Positions 45,467 through 55,855 are shown, counted from the stretch's first letter. The stretch: DNA of 64,000 nt from Nordella sp. HKS 07 (GCF_011046735.1 NZ_CP049258.1:6404001-6468000); one strand, 5' to 3'. Program-made: numbers and translations. The notes: generated by a model not told the origin, from the letters alone.

Positions 45467-45601
45467 GGGGTTCCTCCTCGGGTGACGCCTGCTTATGCTT
45501 GGGCGTTTGGTGGGGGAGTGTGCAGGAGAAACACGGGTGAGGCAACTTGCCGCGTCATTCAACTAACGTCGAATACGCCCGCATTTCCTTAAGTGGCTGA
45601 T

Positions 45602-45631
45602 TTGGAACTGGGAAACAGCCAGTGTTATAGT
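45602..45631 (+). promoter_or_regulatory. Possible sigma-70-like promoter for oxidase gene
   Basis: TTGGAA, an 18-base spacer and TATAGT lie 30 bases before the ATG at 45661. Four and five of six bases match the enteric consensus. Proposed by eye only. Confidence 0.35.
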
Positions 45632-45660
45632 CGGCGCCCCTTCTGCCGCGTGTGAGCCCC

Positions 45661-46971
45661 ATGCCATCACAGATATTTCATCCCGAATTCAAGCCGCGCC
45701 CCTTCTGGTGGGAGACCTATGCGCCGGAAGCCCAGGCGCCCATCGACCTGCCAAAGGAAACCCGCGTTGCCATCATCGGCGCCGGCTATGCCGGGTTGTC
45801 CGCCGCCCTCGCCCTCAATGAAGCAGGCCTTGACTGCCTGGTGCTCGATGCCAACGAACCGGGTTTCGGCGCCTCGACGCGCAACGGCGGCATGGTGTCG
45901 GGCGGCGTCAATGTCTCAAAGCGTTATGTCGCCAGGCCATTGAGCGCCGAAGAGGCCGTCCCCTTTCTCAACGACGCCGCCGACGCCTTTGCCCATGTCG
46001 AAACCTTGATCACGCGCGAGAAGATCGCCTGCCATTGGACCAAAGCCGGATATTTCCTCGGCGCCTGGTGCCAATCGCATTACCGCGCCATGGAGAAGAA
46101 AGTTCAGGCTCTCAATGCCGACGCGCAATCAGGCGCCTATATCGTGCCGCGAGAACGTCAGCGCGAGGAAATCGGCTCGGACTATTACCGGGGCGGCATG
46201 GTGGTCGAGCGTGCTGCCCATATCCATCCTGCCCTTTACTACAAGGGCCTTCTCAACTTGATCCGCAAGCGGAGTATTCCGGTCGCGGCGAAGACGCCGG
46301 TCACGGGTCTGGTGCAATCGGCGTCGGGATGGACCGTCGAGACGCCACGCGGCCCGGTCAAGGCCGGCGACGTCGTGATCGCCACCAATGCTTATACCGG
46401 CAATGTAACACCGCAGTTCAAGCGCCGCCTGGTCCCGGTGGGTTCCTATATCATCGCCACCGAGGAACTGCCGCCCGATATCGCGGCCTCGTTGTCGCCG
46501 AAGAACCGTTCCTTCGCCGATACACGCCGCGTGCTCACCTATTTCCGCATGTCGCCGGACGGCAGGCGCCTCATTTTCGGCGGCCGCGCCAAATTCGGCC
46601 AGACCGATCCGGTCGAGACGGCGCCCATCCTCTACCGCTTCATGCTCGACCGGTATCCGCAGCTCAAAGGTACGCGCATCACCCATGCCTGGACCGGCAA
46701 TGTCGCCTTCACGCTCGACGAGATGCCGCATATGGGCAGGCTCGACAATCTCCATTACGCGCTCGGCTGCAACGGCTCCGGCATCGCCATGCTCAGCTAT
46801 CTGGGCTTCCAGACCGGCCGCAAGATCGCCGGTCGGGTCAACCGCATCTGCGCCTTCGATCAGGAGGAATTCCCCACCCACCCGCTCTATCACGGCAATA
46901 CGTGGTTCGTGCCGTGGATTGGGCGCTACTTCCGCACCCGTGACTGGATCGATCGGAACATCCTGGGCTGA
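45661..46971 (+). CDS. FAD-dependent amine/amino acid oxidase (OrdL/PuuB-like)
   Basis: A 436-residue DAO-family flavoprotein. The FAD site is VAIIGAGYAGLSAALALNEAG near residues 37-57, with DANEPGFGASTRNGG after it and the C-terminal GCNGSGIAMLSYLG typical of glycine oxidase/gamma-glutamylputrescine oxidase relatives. ATG 45661 is preferred to the GTG nine bases earlier. It is divergent from a TRAP importer for an organic acid and may oxidise the imported compound or a polyamine derivative; the substrate is unknown. Confidence 0.88.
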   Translation: MPSQIFHPEFKPRPFWWETYAPEAQAPIDLPKETRVAIIGAGYAGLSAALALNEAGLDCLVLDANEPGFGASTRNGGMVSGGVNVSKRYVARPLSAEEAVPFLNDAADAFAHVETLITREKIACHWTKAGYFLGAWCQSHYRAMEKKVQALNADAQSGAYIVPRERQREEIGSDYYRGGMVVERAAHIHPALYYKGLLNLIRKRSIPVAAKTPVTGLVQSASGWTVETPRGPVKAGDVVIATNAYTGNVTPQFKRRLVPVGSYIIATEELPPDIAASLSPKNRSFADTRRVLTYFRMSPDGRRLIFGGRAKFGQTDPVETAPILYRFMLDRYPQLKGTRITHAWTGNVAFTLDEMPHMGRLDNLHYALGCNGSGIAMLSYLGFQTGRKIAGRVNRICAFDQEEFPTHPLYHGNTWFVPWIGRYFRTRDWIDRNILG

Positions 46972-47004
46972 AGCTCTGGATCCCCGGCACTACGGGGCAC
47001 TTGC

Positions 47005-47373
47005 TCAGCCGCAGCGCGCCTGCAGGGCCCAGACGCCGCCGTTGAATTTGGGCTCGCCGACGAGGCGACCTCTCTGACCGTCGGGACAAGCGAAATAGCC
47101 GAGCGAGGACGAAGCGATATTGACCGCATCCTTCTGGCTGTCGGGCTTCATCGGCGTCGTCGTCCCTGACACTTTCATGTCGAAGACCTTCATGGCGTCA
47201 TTGTAGCTGTAGTTCAGCGCGTAATGCTTGCCGTTGTAGAAAATCGGCTCCGAGCGTGACTGCGTCTGGACGCTGCGCGGCCCGCCGGAGTTGATATCGA
47301 TATTGCTCGACTTGCTGGAGCAGGCCGCGAGCAGGACGGACACACAAACAAGCACAGGCGCAGTAAGTTTCAT
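47005..47373 (-). CDS. Small lipoprotein, hypothetical
   Basis: About 122 residues from ATG 47373. A lipoprotein signal with lipobox LLAAC (residues about 16-20) is followed by a Ser/Asn-rich linker and a small domain with SEPIFYNGKHYALNYSYND and CPDGQRGRL. It is probably anchored in the outer or inner membrane. No family recognised. It is convergent with the oxidase gene. Confidence 0.65.
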   Translation of the reverse strand: MKLTAPVLVCVSVLLAACSSKSSNIDINSGGPRSVQTQSRSEPIFYNGKHYALNYSYNDAMKVFDMKVSGTTTPMKPDSQKDAVNIASSSLGYFACPDGQRGRLVGEPKFNGGVWALQARCG

Positions 47374-47673
47374 GGCGGTTCCGGATGTCGGGGAAGGCCT
47401 GCGCATATAGGGGTATTCGCCCTCTATGTACAGGAATGAGGTTCAGTAGAAACACCGATTTAGAGCATCGGCCCGAGAAGCTCGTGGTCGGGCTTGACCC
47501 GACCATGCGTGCGGTCCTCGGACAGGCCGATGCGCAAAATCAAAGAGATAGAGCGCCGAGGTGATTCCGTGAGACCGCCCGGCACTCTAGTCGAACCGGC
47601 CCTAAGGGCAGACTGTGACATTTTTGCGAGGCTCCTCGACCTCTTTCCGGTGCCGTGGCATAGAGCGCCCACC
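47374..47673. other. Intergenic region before aminotransferase gene
   Basis: About 300 bases without a convincing gene between the divergent lipoprotein and aminotransferase genes. The frame of the aminotransferase is open back to 47494 but that part does not look like protein. The region holds the hairpin repeat at 47485-47505 and presumably both promoters. Confidence 0.5.
47485..47505. repeat. Short palindrome repeat TGGTCGGG-CTTGA-CCCGACCA
   Basis: A perfect 8+5+8 inverted repeat. The form TGGTCGGG...CCCGACCA is one I recall as a common interspersed hairpin in Hyphomicrobiales. Unrelated to the other repeat families here. Confidence 0.5.
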
Positions 47674-48888
47674 ATGGCCCCATTCGACGTCTCCTCCCTG
47701 CTCGCCCGCCGCGCCGCCCAATCAGATGAGGGCGCCATCGTGCGCATGTCGCAACGCGCCCGGGAGCTCCGGGCGAAAGGCCAGGATATCGCCAGCCTGA
47801 CAATCGGCGAGCCCGATTTCGACACGCCCGCTTTTATCCAGACGGCAGCTACCGAGGCCATGCGCAAGGGCCTCACCCATTATTCGCCGGTCGCCGGCAT
47901 ACCCGAACTGCGCCAGGCGCTGGCGAGGAAGCTCAAGGACGAAAACGGGGTCGATTACGCCGCCAACGAGATTGTCATCGCCAATGGCGCCAAGCAGGCG
48001 ATCGCCAATGCCGTGCTCGCCTTGATCGAGCCGGGCGACGAAGTGATTCTCCTGTCGCCCTATTGGGTCTCCTACGAGATCACGGTGCGCCTGGCGGGCG
48101 GTGTGCCCGTCATCCTCAAGGCCGGCGTCGAGGAGAATTTCAAGGCGCCGCCCGCCCGCATCGCCGCGGCGCTGACCGACAAGACGAAGCTCCTGATGCT
48201 GAATTCGCCCAGCAATCCGACCGGCGCGGTATGGAGCCGGGCCGAGCTCGACGCTCTGGCCGAGGTCGTCAAAGGCCATCCCCGCCTGATGGTGCTCTCG
48301 GACGAGATCTACGAATACATTCTGTTCGACGGCAAGATGACGTCCTTTGCGAGCCTGCCCGGCATGCGCGAACGTACGGTCACGGTAAACGGCTTTTCCA
48401 AGAGCTTCGCCATGACGGGCTGGCGGCTCGGCTATTCGGCAGGCCCCGCCCCGCTCGCTGTCGCCATGGCCAGGCTCCAGAGCGGCCTTACCGCCGGGGC
48501 CAATTCCTTCGTACAGCATGCCGCGCTCTCCGCACTGTCGGCGCCGCGCGACGATGTCGAGAAGATGCGGCAACGCTACGAGACGCGCCGCGACATGGTG
48601 GTCAAGGCGCTTTCCGCGATTCCGGGCCTGAAGCTCGCTCCCATTCCCGCAACGTTCTATGCCTTCCCCAATGTCGGCGCCTTCCTCGGCCGCAAGGTCG
48701 GCAATCACGTGATGGACAGTGTCGACGTGCTCTGCGACTGGCTCCTCGATGAGCATGGCGTAGCGACCGTGCCGGGTTCGGCTTTCGGCGATCCCAACTG
48801 CATCAGGCTCTCCTTCGCCACCGGCGAAGTGGAACTCGAGAAGGCCCTAGCCCGTTTCAGCGAAGGACTGGGCCGCCTTACGGCATAG
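47674..48888 (+). CDS. Class I/II pyridoxal-phosphate aminotransferase (AspC-like)
   Basis: A 404-residue fold-type I aminotransferase. Substrate and cofactor motifs are IGEPDFDTPAFI, YSPVAGIPELRQAL, NSPSNPTGAVW, SDEIYEYILFDG and the PLP lysine in NGFSKSFAMTGWRLGY, with the C-terminal Arg in CIRLSF. This pattern fits aspartate or broad-specificity aminotransferases. ATG 47674 is chosen for the start of homology. The end overlaps the convergent S41-like gene by 11 bases. Confidence 0.9.
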   Translation: MAPFDVSSLLARRAAQSDEGAIVRMSQRARELRAKGQDIASLTIGEPDFDTPAFIQTAATEAMRKGLTHYSPVAGIPELRQALARKLKDENGVDYAANEIVIANGAKQAIANAVLALIEPGDEVILLSPYWVSYEITVRLAGGVPVILKAGVEENFKAPPARIAAALTDKTKLLMLNSPSNPTGAVWSRAELDALAEVVKGHPRLMVLSDEIYEYILFDGKMTSFASLPGMRERTVTVNGFSKSFAMTGWRLGYSAGPAPLAVAMARLQSGLTAGANSFVQHAALSALSAPRDDVEKMRQRYETRRDMVVKALSAIPGLKLAPIPATFYAFPNVGAFLGRKVGNHVMDSVDVLCDWLLDEHGVATVPGSAFGDPNCIRLSFATGEVELEKALARFSEGLGRLTA

Positions 48889-49921
48889 CGATCCGCCTCT
48901 GTACTTCTTCCATCGCCGGGTCGCGCGCCGCCAGGTAGTCTGCGAAGGTTAGCGGCGCCTCTACTTGCGGATCGAGCGAACCGGGAGCTACGCCATAGGC
49001 GTAGTTGAACAAGAAACAATGCCCGATATCGGAAAGGCCGCAGCCCTTCTCCCAGTCATGAAAAGCAGTGGCGTAGCGCACGGGTATTTTCGAGTTGGGC
49101 AGCACCGTGCGGCCTCCATCCGCCCAGAATTGTCCGCGATCGCCCGGGGGGCCGCCGATCTGGAGCCCGCGCGCGCCCGCGAAGTATTTGAGCCGAGCCA
49201 GCATGGCGATGCCGGCAGCATAAGTGTTGGTCCCGGAGAGGATGAAGATGCGGCCGTCCTCGGGCACCGTCCTGGCAAGCCTGCGGGTAAAATCCGCCGC
49301 CAGCACGTAATTGCCGCTCCGATTGAAGCGCAGATCGACCACGACGTCCTTGACGCCTTTCGTCTTGATCTCCCCGAGCACGCCATCCAGATAGGTGGCG
49401 AGAGGCTCAGGCCAGGCGTTCTTGATGCGATTCAGCTGCATGTACAGAAACCCGCTGCCGGCCGGTATCTCATGCCAATAGGCCTGGTCGGGTCGTGAGA
49501 GATAGGCCGGCACTCGCCAGCGGCTGAGGACATGCGGCCAGCCGTCATCATTGGTGGCGATCGGAATCGGACTGAGGTCACGTACCGGCCAATAGTTCTT
49601 TCGCGGCGGCGCCTCCGGCTTGCCGCCGGACAAAGTGCGTTCGACCTCTGTCCCGTCCGCAAGACGCAGGCGCAGGCGACTCATGGCCGGGTTGTCGCCC
49701 AGCCCCGCCGCATTCAGCAGTTCGGGCGACACGAGGAGACGTGGCACATGATTGGCGAACAGGGTGTCTGCGCCGCCGATGAAGTTCCTGAGCTCGACCA
49801 GCAATCCCTCGACCGGGCGTCCGTCGACGGCAACGAGCTTAGCGCCCAGAATATCGACATTGTCATCCCGGGCTTTCACCACGAACAGACCGTCGGCGAA
49901 GTGTCCAAGACGGATCGGCAA
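48878..49921 (-). pseudogene. S41-like peptidase, N-terminally truncated
   Basis: 347 residues resembling the tail-processing/S41-like protease fold. A PDZ-like segment (LGAKLVAVDGRPVEGLL) comes first, then the core with VKDVVVDLRFNRSGNYVLA and FILSGTNTYAAGIAML. The start codon would be TTG at 49921. The homologous-looking frame continues upstream (KGGFRTLPIRLGHFADG) until TAA at 49942-49940, directly at the edge of an AT-richer segment. Relatives have about 100 more residues before this point, so the 5' end is missing. No Shine-Dalgarno is evident. Confidence 0.65.
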
Positions 49922-49939
49922 GGTTCGGAAGCCGCCCTT

Positions 49940-50705
49940 TTACAGTTTCAGCCAGATCCACCCATACAGAGTAATATTATCTGGTATGTTGTGATACAGC
50001 ATTTCATTTTCAGCCTCGTCTCAAAATGATGGGAGGCATTTCAGTGCACAGTATGTCGGCTTCATGCATCCCAAAATGGCAGTTGAAAATATATTGCTTG
50101 TTAGGCTGCAAAGGATGCTGATCCGGCAACTTCATTCCTCAAACGCACTAGCATTTGATAGGTTTCTGACCTGCCAGATCGTGATTCACGCGGTCACTGC
50201 ACTCGAGAGGCACACCGCGCTTACAGTAGCGAGCTCAGATTTCGGCTTCTGCAGGAAAGTTGTTTGATCCTGGTGGTGAACCTTTTGCCTACATCATTGT
50301 CATAACACGTTTCTCGGCTTGCCGTCTGGCCTCCATGAATAGGTAACGCTGTTTAGCCTGAGTGACGATCTCGGCAGCTCCACAGGCCGATACCACCGCA
50401 AAGCCATTGCTCCTGTAACGTTGCCGTTCAGATAGAGGGCGTAAGACCACTGGCGGCACCGTGATAACGCGTTTTTTAATATCGTGCTGATTGCCGCGCT
50501 TTCATATATTTGACTTAGTGTCGATGCGGTCGAATTTTTGTTTTTCAGAGCAATGGCGCCAGCAAGATTGAGGAGTAACATTTTTCATCACCACCATGGC
50601 GCAGTATCGCCAATGGTTTCAGGCGGTCGTATACTTCCTTTGATGGCCGAGAACTCTCGCCGTAGCCTCAGCTCTTCCTGAGGCTTGCAGCGCACCCGAC
50701 CACCA
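49940..50705. other. AT-richer scar between two truncated genes
   Basis: About 760 bases clearly poorer in G+C than the rest; the line 50521-50580 has 27 of 60 bases G or C. It has no convincing gene. On the left the S41-like gene loses its 5' end; on the right the RND pump gene loses its 3' end. Weak open frames exist. A minus-strand frame at 50289-50459 (GTG start, SERQRYRSNGFAVVSACGAA) reads somewhat like protein, and a 36-codon minus-strand frame with an AGGAG site starts near 50410. I found no transposase motif and no terminal inverted repeats. It is probably what remains of an insertion with flanking deletion. Confidence 0.6.
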
Positions 50706-53501
50706 GTGCTTCGAGATGAGGCCGATCAGCGTCACGAGGCCGATCTGGGTATAGATGTTGATCGTGCCGGAGCCGAGATTGATCCCAAGCTGGCCCTGCG
50801 TCGCGCCGTTGACCTCGCCCAATATGAACAGGAAGAACAAGGCGCCGAACATCGAGGCCGGCAGGCCGATCAGGATGATGAACGGGTCGCGGAAGCTTTC
50901 GAACTGGGCGGCGAGAACCAGGTAGATGACGATCAGCGCGAACAGGAAGGTGTAAGCGAGCGTGTTGCCCTCGGTCACGAACTGCCGGCTTTCACCCTGG
51001 AAGTCGTAGGTCATGCCTTGCGGGAAATGCTCGGCCGCCTTCTGCTGCAGAAACGCCACCGCCTCGCCGACGGTGCGGCCGGGGAAAGGTGCGCCCTGGA
51101 AAGTCGCCGAGTTCAGCTGTTGAAACGTCGCAAGGCTGTTGGGCTGTACCGTCTGGTCGAGCGAGATGAAGGAAGAGAGAGGCACCATGTCGCCCGAGGT
51201 GGTGCGCACCCGGTAATCGAGCAGTCGCTCGGCCGAGCCGCGGAACGCCCGAGGCACTTGGGCGATCACTTCATAGGATCGCCCCTGGATGTTGATGCGG
51301 TTGACATTGTTGCCGCCGAGCAGAACGGCCAGGGTGGCGCCGACATCGCTCATGCGGATGCCGAGCTGGTTGGCCTTGTCCTTGTCGATGATGAGCTCGG
51401 CCTGCGGAGTCTCGAATCTGAGATCGGTGTTGGTGAAGATGAACAGACCGCTTTTCTTCGCCTCGGCTTCGATCTTGTCGAGCACCTCGGCGACCTTGGT
51501 ATAGTCGCCCGGCGACTTGATCACGAATTCGACCGGCATTTCGCCGGCGCCGATCGGGATAGCCGGCGGCGCGGTGGCGAAGGTCTTGACCCCGGGAATA
51601 CCGCCGAGCTTGCCCTGCAATTCACCGAGTATCATCGTGTCGGAGCGCTCGCGCTGCTCCCATGGCTTCGTGATGAGGCCGACGAACGAGGCGTGCACCG
51701 ATCCCATGCCGACGATGGTGAACACGTTCTGCCGCTCAGGGACATCCATGAATATCTGCGTCACCCGGTCCGCATAGGTCTGCAGATAATCGAGATTGGT
51801 ATGCTCGGGCGCGTTCACGAAGGAGAACACGACGCCTTGGTCTTCTGCCGGCGCGAGTTCTTTGTTGATCGCGGTATAGAGCACACCTGACAGCGCGATG
51901 ATGAGCACGACCATGACCGCGAAGACCGGCCGCTGCTTGATGGCGCCGTCGAGGCGGCGCGAATAGAAGCGGCGCAGCCCGCCGAAAACGCGCTCGATGA
52001 AGCGGCCGAACCGGCCCTCCTCCTCATGCTGCTTGAAGATCTTCGAGCACATCATGGGCGAGAGCGTTAGCGCGATGACGCCGGATATGATGACGGCGCC
52101 GGCGAGCGTGAAAGCGAATTCGCGAAACAAGGCGCCGGTGAGGCCGGAAGTGAAGCCGATCGGCGCATAGACCGCCGCCAGCGTCAGCGTCATGGTGACG
52201 ACCGGGCCGGCGATCTCGCGGGCACCTGCAAGCGCGCTCTGGAACGGCGTCATCCCATCCTCGATATGACGGTGGATGTTTTCCACGACCACGATGGCGT
52301 CGTCGACGACGAGGCCGATGGCGAGCACGAAAGCGAGCAGCGTCAGCAGGTTGATCGAATAGCCGAGCGCCAGGAGGAAGATGGCGACGCCGACCAGCGA
52401 CAGCGGGATGGTGATGACCGGAATCAGCGTCGAGCGCAAATTGCCGAGGAACAGGAAGATGACGACGATGACGATGAGCGTCGCCTCGAGGAGCGTCTTG
52501 CTCACTTCCCAGATCGAGGCATTGATGAACTCGGTCGCGTCATAGGCGATGCTGGCCTTGAGCTGCGGCGGCAGCTGTGCCTGCAGCTTCGGGAATTCCT
52601 CGCGGACCTGCGAGATCACCGACAGCGGATTGGCGTCCGGCGTCGTGGTGATGCCCAGGAACACCGCCTTCAGCCCGTCGAAGGACGAGGTCGAATCGAA
52701 ATTCTGGGGCCCCAGGTCGACGGTGGCGATCTGCCCCAGGCGGATGATCGTACCGTCCTTCACCGCCACGACGAGTTGCAGGAACTGCTCGGGCGTCTCG
52801 AGCGACGTCTTGGCGTTGATGTTCTGCTGGGTGAAGTCGCCCTTCACGCTGCCGGCGGCGGTGGTGAAGTTGTTCTGGGCGAGCGCGGTATTGACGTCGA
52901 GAGGCGTAATGCCGAGTGCCGCCATTTTGTCGGGGTTGAGCCAGACGCGCATGGCGAATGTCGAGCCGCCGAGGATCTCCGCTTCGGCGACACCGTTGAT
53001 GGCCTGGATCTGCGGCCTGATCACCCGGTCGAGATAGTCGCTGATCTGCGCCGGCGCCATCGTTTCCGAGCTGAAGCCGATATACATGAGCGCATAGGGC
53101 GTGCCCGTGGTGCGGGTCACCACCGGATCCTTCGATTCATCCGGCAGCACGCTCTTGACTTCGTTCACCTTGGACAGAACGTCAGCCAGTGCCCGGTCGC
53201 CATCGGCGTTGAGCTTCAGCTTCATCGTGATGGTCGAGACATTCTGCGCCGATGTCGATTTCAGCGTATCGATGCCCTCGGTCGAGGCCACCGCCTGTTG
53301 GATAGGGGTTGTGATGAAGCCCTTGATCTGGTCGGCATTGGCGCCCGGATAGGCCGTCGTGATGGTGATCGTCGTGTCTTCGACCTTCGGGAACTGCCGC
53401 ACCGGCAGGTTCCACACCGCATTCGCGCCGACCAGCAGGATGAGAAGGCTCACCACCGACGCCAGCACGGGCCGGCGAACGAAGATGTCGGTGAAACTCA
53501 T
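50619..53501 (-). pseudogene. RND efflux pump (HAE1 family), C-terminally truncated
   Basis: The inner-membrane trimeric pump of a MexF/AcrB-like system. Residues 1-932 align with the family, starting SFTDIFVRRPVLASVV with FLGNLRSTLIPVITIPLSLVG and AIGLVVDDAIVVVENIHRH (the proton-relay Asp pair region). At residue 932 (TLIGLISKH) homology stops in the middle of what should be the tenth helix. A 28-residue unrelated tail (WWSGALQASGRAEATARV...) follows to the stop at 50619. Family members continue for roughly 90-110 residues with two more helices, so the pump is very probably inactive. It follows its adaptor gene by 12 bases. Confidence 0.82.
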
Positions 53502-53513
53502 GGGGCGCCCCCG

Positions 53514-54656
53514 TTATTGCGTGTTGCGGTCAACCGTCAGGTTGAGCGCGATCGAGTTGTCGATTCGAACCTTCGAACCCTGGTCGATCTTGTTCTGGCC
53601 GGCGATCACGATCTGATCTCCGGGCTTCACACCATCGACCACATTCACTCTGCCGTCACGCACCATGCCCAGCTTGATGAAGCGCCGCTCGATCTCGAGA
53701 TCGGGCTCCTTCGCATTGGGATCCGCCTCCTTCGCCTTCACCACGGCGAAGACGCTGTCGCCATAGAGCGAATATGTCACCGCCGACTGCGGGATCGTCA
53801 CCACCGGGGCCGGCTCACCGACGATCACCTTCACATCGGCATACATGCCGGGCACCAGGCGCCCGTCGGGATTCTCGAGTTTGCCCCGCACCGTGATCAT
53901 GCGGCTCTCGGCCGAGACCCGGGCGTCGGTCGTCGACACCTCGCCGTTGAACGTGTCGTTCTGATAAGCGGCGAACTTCGCTTTCACCTTCTGGCCGATC
54001 TTGATGCGGCCGAACTCGCTTTCGGTCACGGTGAAATCGACATAGATCGGATCGACGCTCTGCAGCCAGATCATGTTCTGGCCGGGCGCGACATATTTGC
54101 CGGCCGCGACGTCGCGCAGGCCCAGCCTGCCGTCCCACGGCGCATAGATCGACTTCTGGGCGATCAGGGCTTCGGTGCGCTCGATCTCGGCCTGCATCCG
54201 GTCGCGCAGGACCTTCGCCGTATCGAAGACCGACTTAGACGCGAAGCCCTTGTCCAGCAGCGCCTGCTGCCGGTCGAGCTCAACCTGGGCATTGCCGAGT
54301 TGCACACGAAAATTCTTGAGATCGGCCTGTTCCGTGTCGGTGTCGAGTTGGAAGAGCTTCTGGCCCTTTTTCACCAGGTCGCCCGAATCGAAATAGAGCT
54401 CCTTGACGATGCCGCCGACCTGCGGCGCCACCTCGATTCCGTTGATCGCCGTCAGGGAGCCGATCGCTGTAACTTCCGGTTCCCACTGGTCCTGGCGCGC
54501 CGCTTCGGCCGACACGGTTTCCACCGGCTTGGGCGCGCTCATGATGAAGCCGGCGATCATCTTCGGCTTGAAATCAAAGGCATAATAGGCGATCGCCCCG
54601 GCAAGTCCGCCGAAGACAATCAGAACGAGAAAAAGATATATGATGCGGCGCAACAT
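53514..54656 (-). CDS. RND efflux periplasmic adaptor (MexE/AcrA family)
   Basis: A 380-residue membrane fusion protein. N-terminal anchor helix (IIYLFLVLIVFGGLAGAIAYYAF), then a lipoyl-like half (GIEVAPQVGGIVKELYFDSGDLVKKGQKLF), a coiled coil (residues about 108-165), the second lipoyl half (YAPWDGRLGLRDVAAGKYVAPGQ) and beta-barrel domains. It bridges the pump to an outer-membrane channel. It is intact, but its own pump partner is truncated. Promoter and operator probably lie in the 261-base gap shared with livH, where a TetR-type palindrome is found. Confidence 0.9.
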   Translation of the reverse strand: MLRRIIYLFLVLIVFGGLAGAIAYYAFDFKPKMIAGFIMSAPKPVETVSAEAARQDQWEPEVTAIGSLTAINGIEVAPQVGGIVKELYFDSGDLVKKGQKLFQLDTDTEQADLKNFRVQLGNAQVELDRQQALLDKGFASKSVFDTAKVLRDRMQAEIERTEALIAQKSIYAPWDGRLGLRDVAAGKYVAPGQNMIWLQSVDPIYVDFTVTESEFGRIKIGQKVKAKFAAYQNDTFNGEVSTTDARVSAESRMITVRGKLENPDGRLVPGMYADVKVIVGEPAPVVTIPQSAVTYSLYGDSVFAVVKAKEADPNAKEPDLEIERRFIKLGMVRDGRVNVVDGVKPGDQIVIAGQNKIDQGSKVRIDNSIALNLTVDRNTQ

Positions 54657-54741
54657 GGGGCGTTTAGATAGGCCGTTTGAAGCTGAATGTAAATGATATA
54701 AACTTACGAAATAGCCACTCCTGACAGATTTGCGAGCTACT

Positions 54742-54756
54742 ATTTCGTTACGAAAT
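54742..54756. promoter_or_regulatory. TetR-type operator palindrome upstream of RND adaptor
   Basis: ATTTCGT-T-ACGAAAT is a perfect 7+1+7 dyad. A further half-site ACGAAATAG at 54706-54714 makes an inverted repeat with CTATTTCG at 54740-54747. The arrangement looks like a two-site operator 50-90 bases upstream of the adaptor start, typical for TetR/AcrR control of RND genes. No regulator gene is adjacent. Confidence 0.5.
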
Positions 54757-54917
54757 GTTTCGGCACCTGAGAGGCGAATCTTAGACTTTTGGTCAGGTAT
54801 CGAGCAACGGCTTGTGTTTCCAAAATGATACGTTTAAGGAACGGGAGTCCAGCCACCTAGAAGCTGGGCCTTAAGAAGAGAAAAGACAATGGGTGAGAAA
54901 CGGCAGCAGGGGGGCTC

Positions 54918-55853
54918 ATGGAATATTTCCTCGAGCAGCTCATAAACGGCATTACGCTCGGCTCGATCTACGGGCTGATCGCCATCGGCTATACAATGGT
55001 CTATGGCATTATCGGCATGATCAATTTCGCCCATGGCGACATTTTCATGGTCGGGGCGTTTATTTCCCTGATTGCCATCCTGGCCATCGGCCTGACCGCC
55101 TCGGCGAGCTTCGCCCTCCTCCTTCTGGCGCTGATCCTAGTCCTGGTCATCGCCATGATTCTGGCCTCGGCCTATAACTGGACGGTCGAGCGCGTCGCCT
55201 ACCGGCCACTCAGAGGGTCTTTCCGCCTAGCGCCGCTCATTTCCGCCATCGGCATGTCGATCGTCCTCCAGGAGTTCGTCCGCATTGCCCAGGGCGGCCG
55301 GCCCAAGCCGATGCAGCCCTTGATCAGCGGTGGCGTGGAACTGATGCACCGCACCACCCAGCAAGGCGAATTCGTGGTCCGCCTGTCCACCATGCAGATC
55401 ATCATCATCGTGACCACACTCGCTTTGATGGCGCTCTTCACGGCACTCATCACCCGTACCTCGCTCGGGCGTGCTCAGCGCTCCTGTGAGCAGGATATGA
55501 AGATGGCGTCGCTGCTCGGCATCGATGTCAATAAGACGATCTCCATCACTTTCATCATGGGCGCCTCGCTCGCTGCGGTGGCCGGCCTGATGTTCTTCCT
55601 GCGCTATGGCGTGATCGACTTCTATATCGGCTTCCTCGCCGGCGTTAAGGCCTTCACCGCGGCGGTCCTCGGCGGCATCGGCTCGATCCCCGGCGCCATG
55701 CTGGGCGGCCTCGTCATCGGCCTCATCGAAGTATTCTGGTCGGCCTATTTCTCGGTCGAATACAAGGATGTCGCCGCTTTCGCGATGCTCGCGGTAGTGC
55801 TCATCTTCCTGCCGCAGGGGCTTCTGGGCAAACCGGAAGTGGAGAAAGTCTGA
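54918..55853 (+). CDS. livH: Branched-chain amino acid ABC permease LivH
   Basis: A 311-residue permease with about eight membrane segments. Family features are the N-terminal [33 protein letters not shown]-type segment and the EAA-like loop [22 protein letters not shown]. It forms the translocation channel with LivM for neutral or branched-chain amino acids or related compounds. The ATG at 54918 follows GGGGGGCTC. It is the first gene of a seven-gene operon on this strand. Confidence 0.93.
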   Translation: MEYFLEQLINGITLGSIYGLIAIGYTMVYGIIGMINFAHGDIFMVGAFISLIAILAIGLTASASFALLLLALILVLVIAMILASAYNWTVERVAYRPLRGSFRLAPLISAIGMSIVLQEFVRIAQGGRPKPMQPLISGGVELMHRTTQQGEFVVRLSTMQIIIIVTTLALMALFTALITRTSLGRAQRSCEQDMKMASLLGIDVNKTISITFIMGASLAAVAGLMFFLRYGVIDFYIGFLAGVKAFTAAVLGGIGSIPGAMLGGLVIGLIEVFWSAYFSVEYKDVAAFAMLAVVLIFLPQGLLGKPEVEKV

Positions 55854-55855
55854 CC

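Noticed and set aside
47374-47673. Possible tRNA or small RNA gene in the 300-base gap
   Set aside because: No cloverleaf or T-loop (GTTCRANYC) pattern found by eye; only a short interspersed palindrome.
50064-50267. Small plus-strand frame (67 codons) in the scar
   Set aside because: No ribosome binding site, no recognisable features; kept only as part of the scar description.
50300-50581. Small minus-strand frame (93 codons) in the scar
   Set aside because: Composition is not convincing, and a competing frame on the same strand reads more like protein.
49940-50705. Insertion sequence with terminal inverted repeats
   Set aside because: I compared both ends and found no inverted termini, target duplication or transposase motif, so I describe it only as a scar.
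52266-54671. 801-codon plus-strand open frame
   Set aside because: Antisense to the RND pump and adaptor genes; repetitive Asp/Arg/His composition, no motifs, no ribosome binding site.
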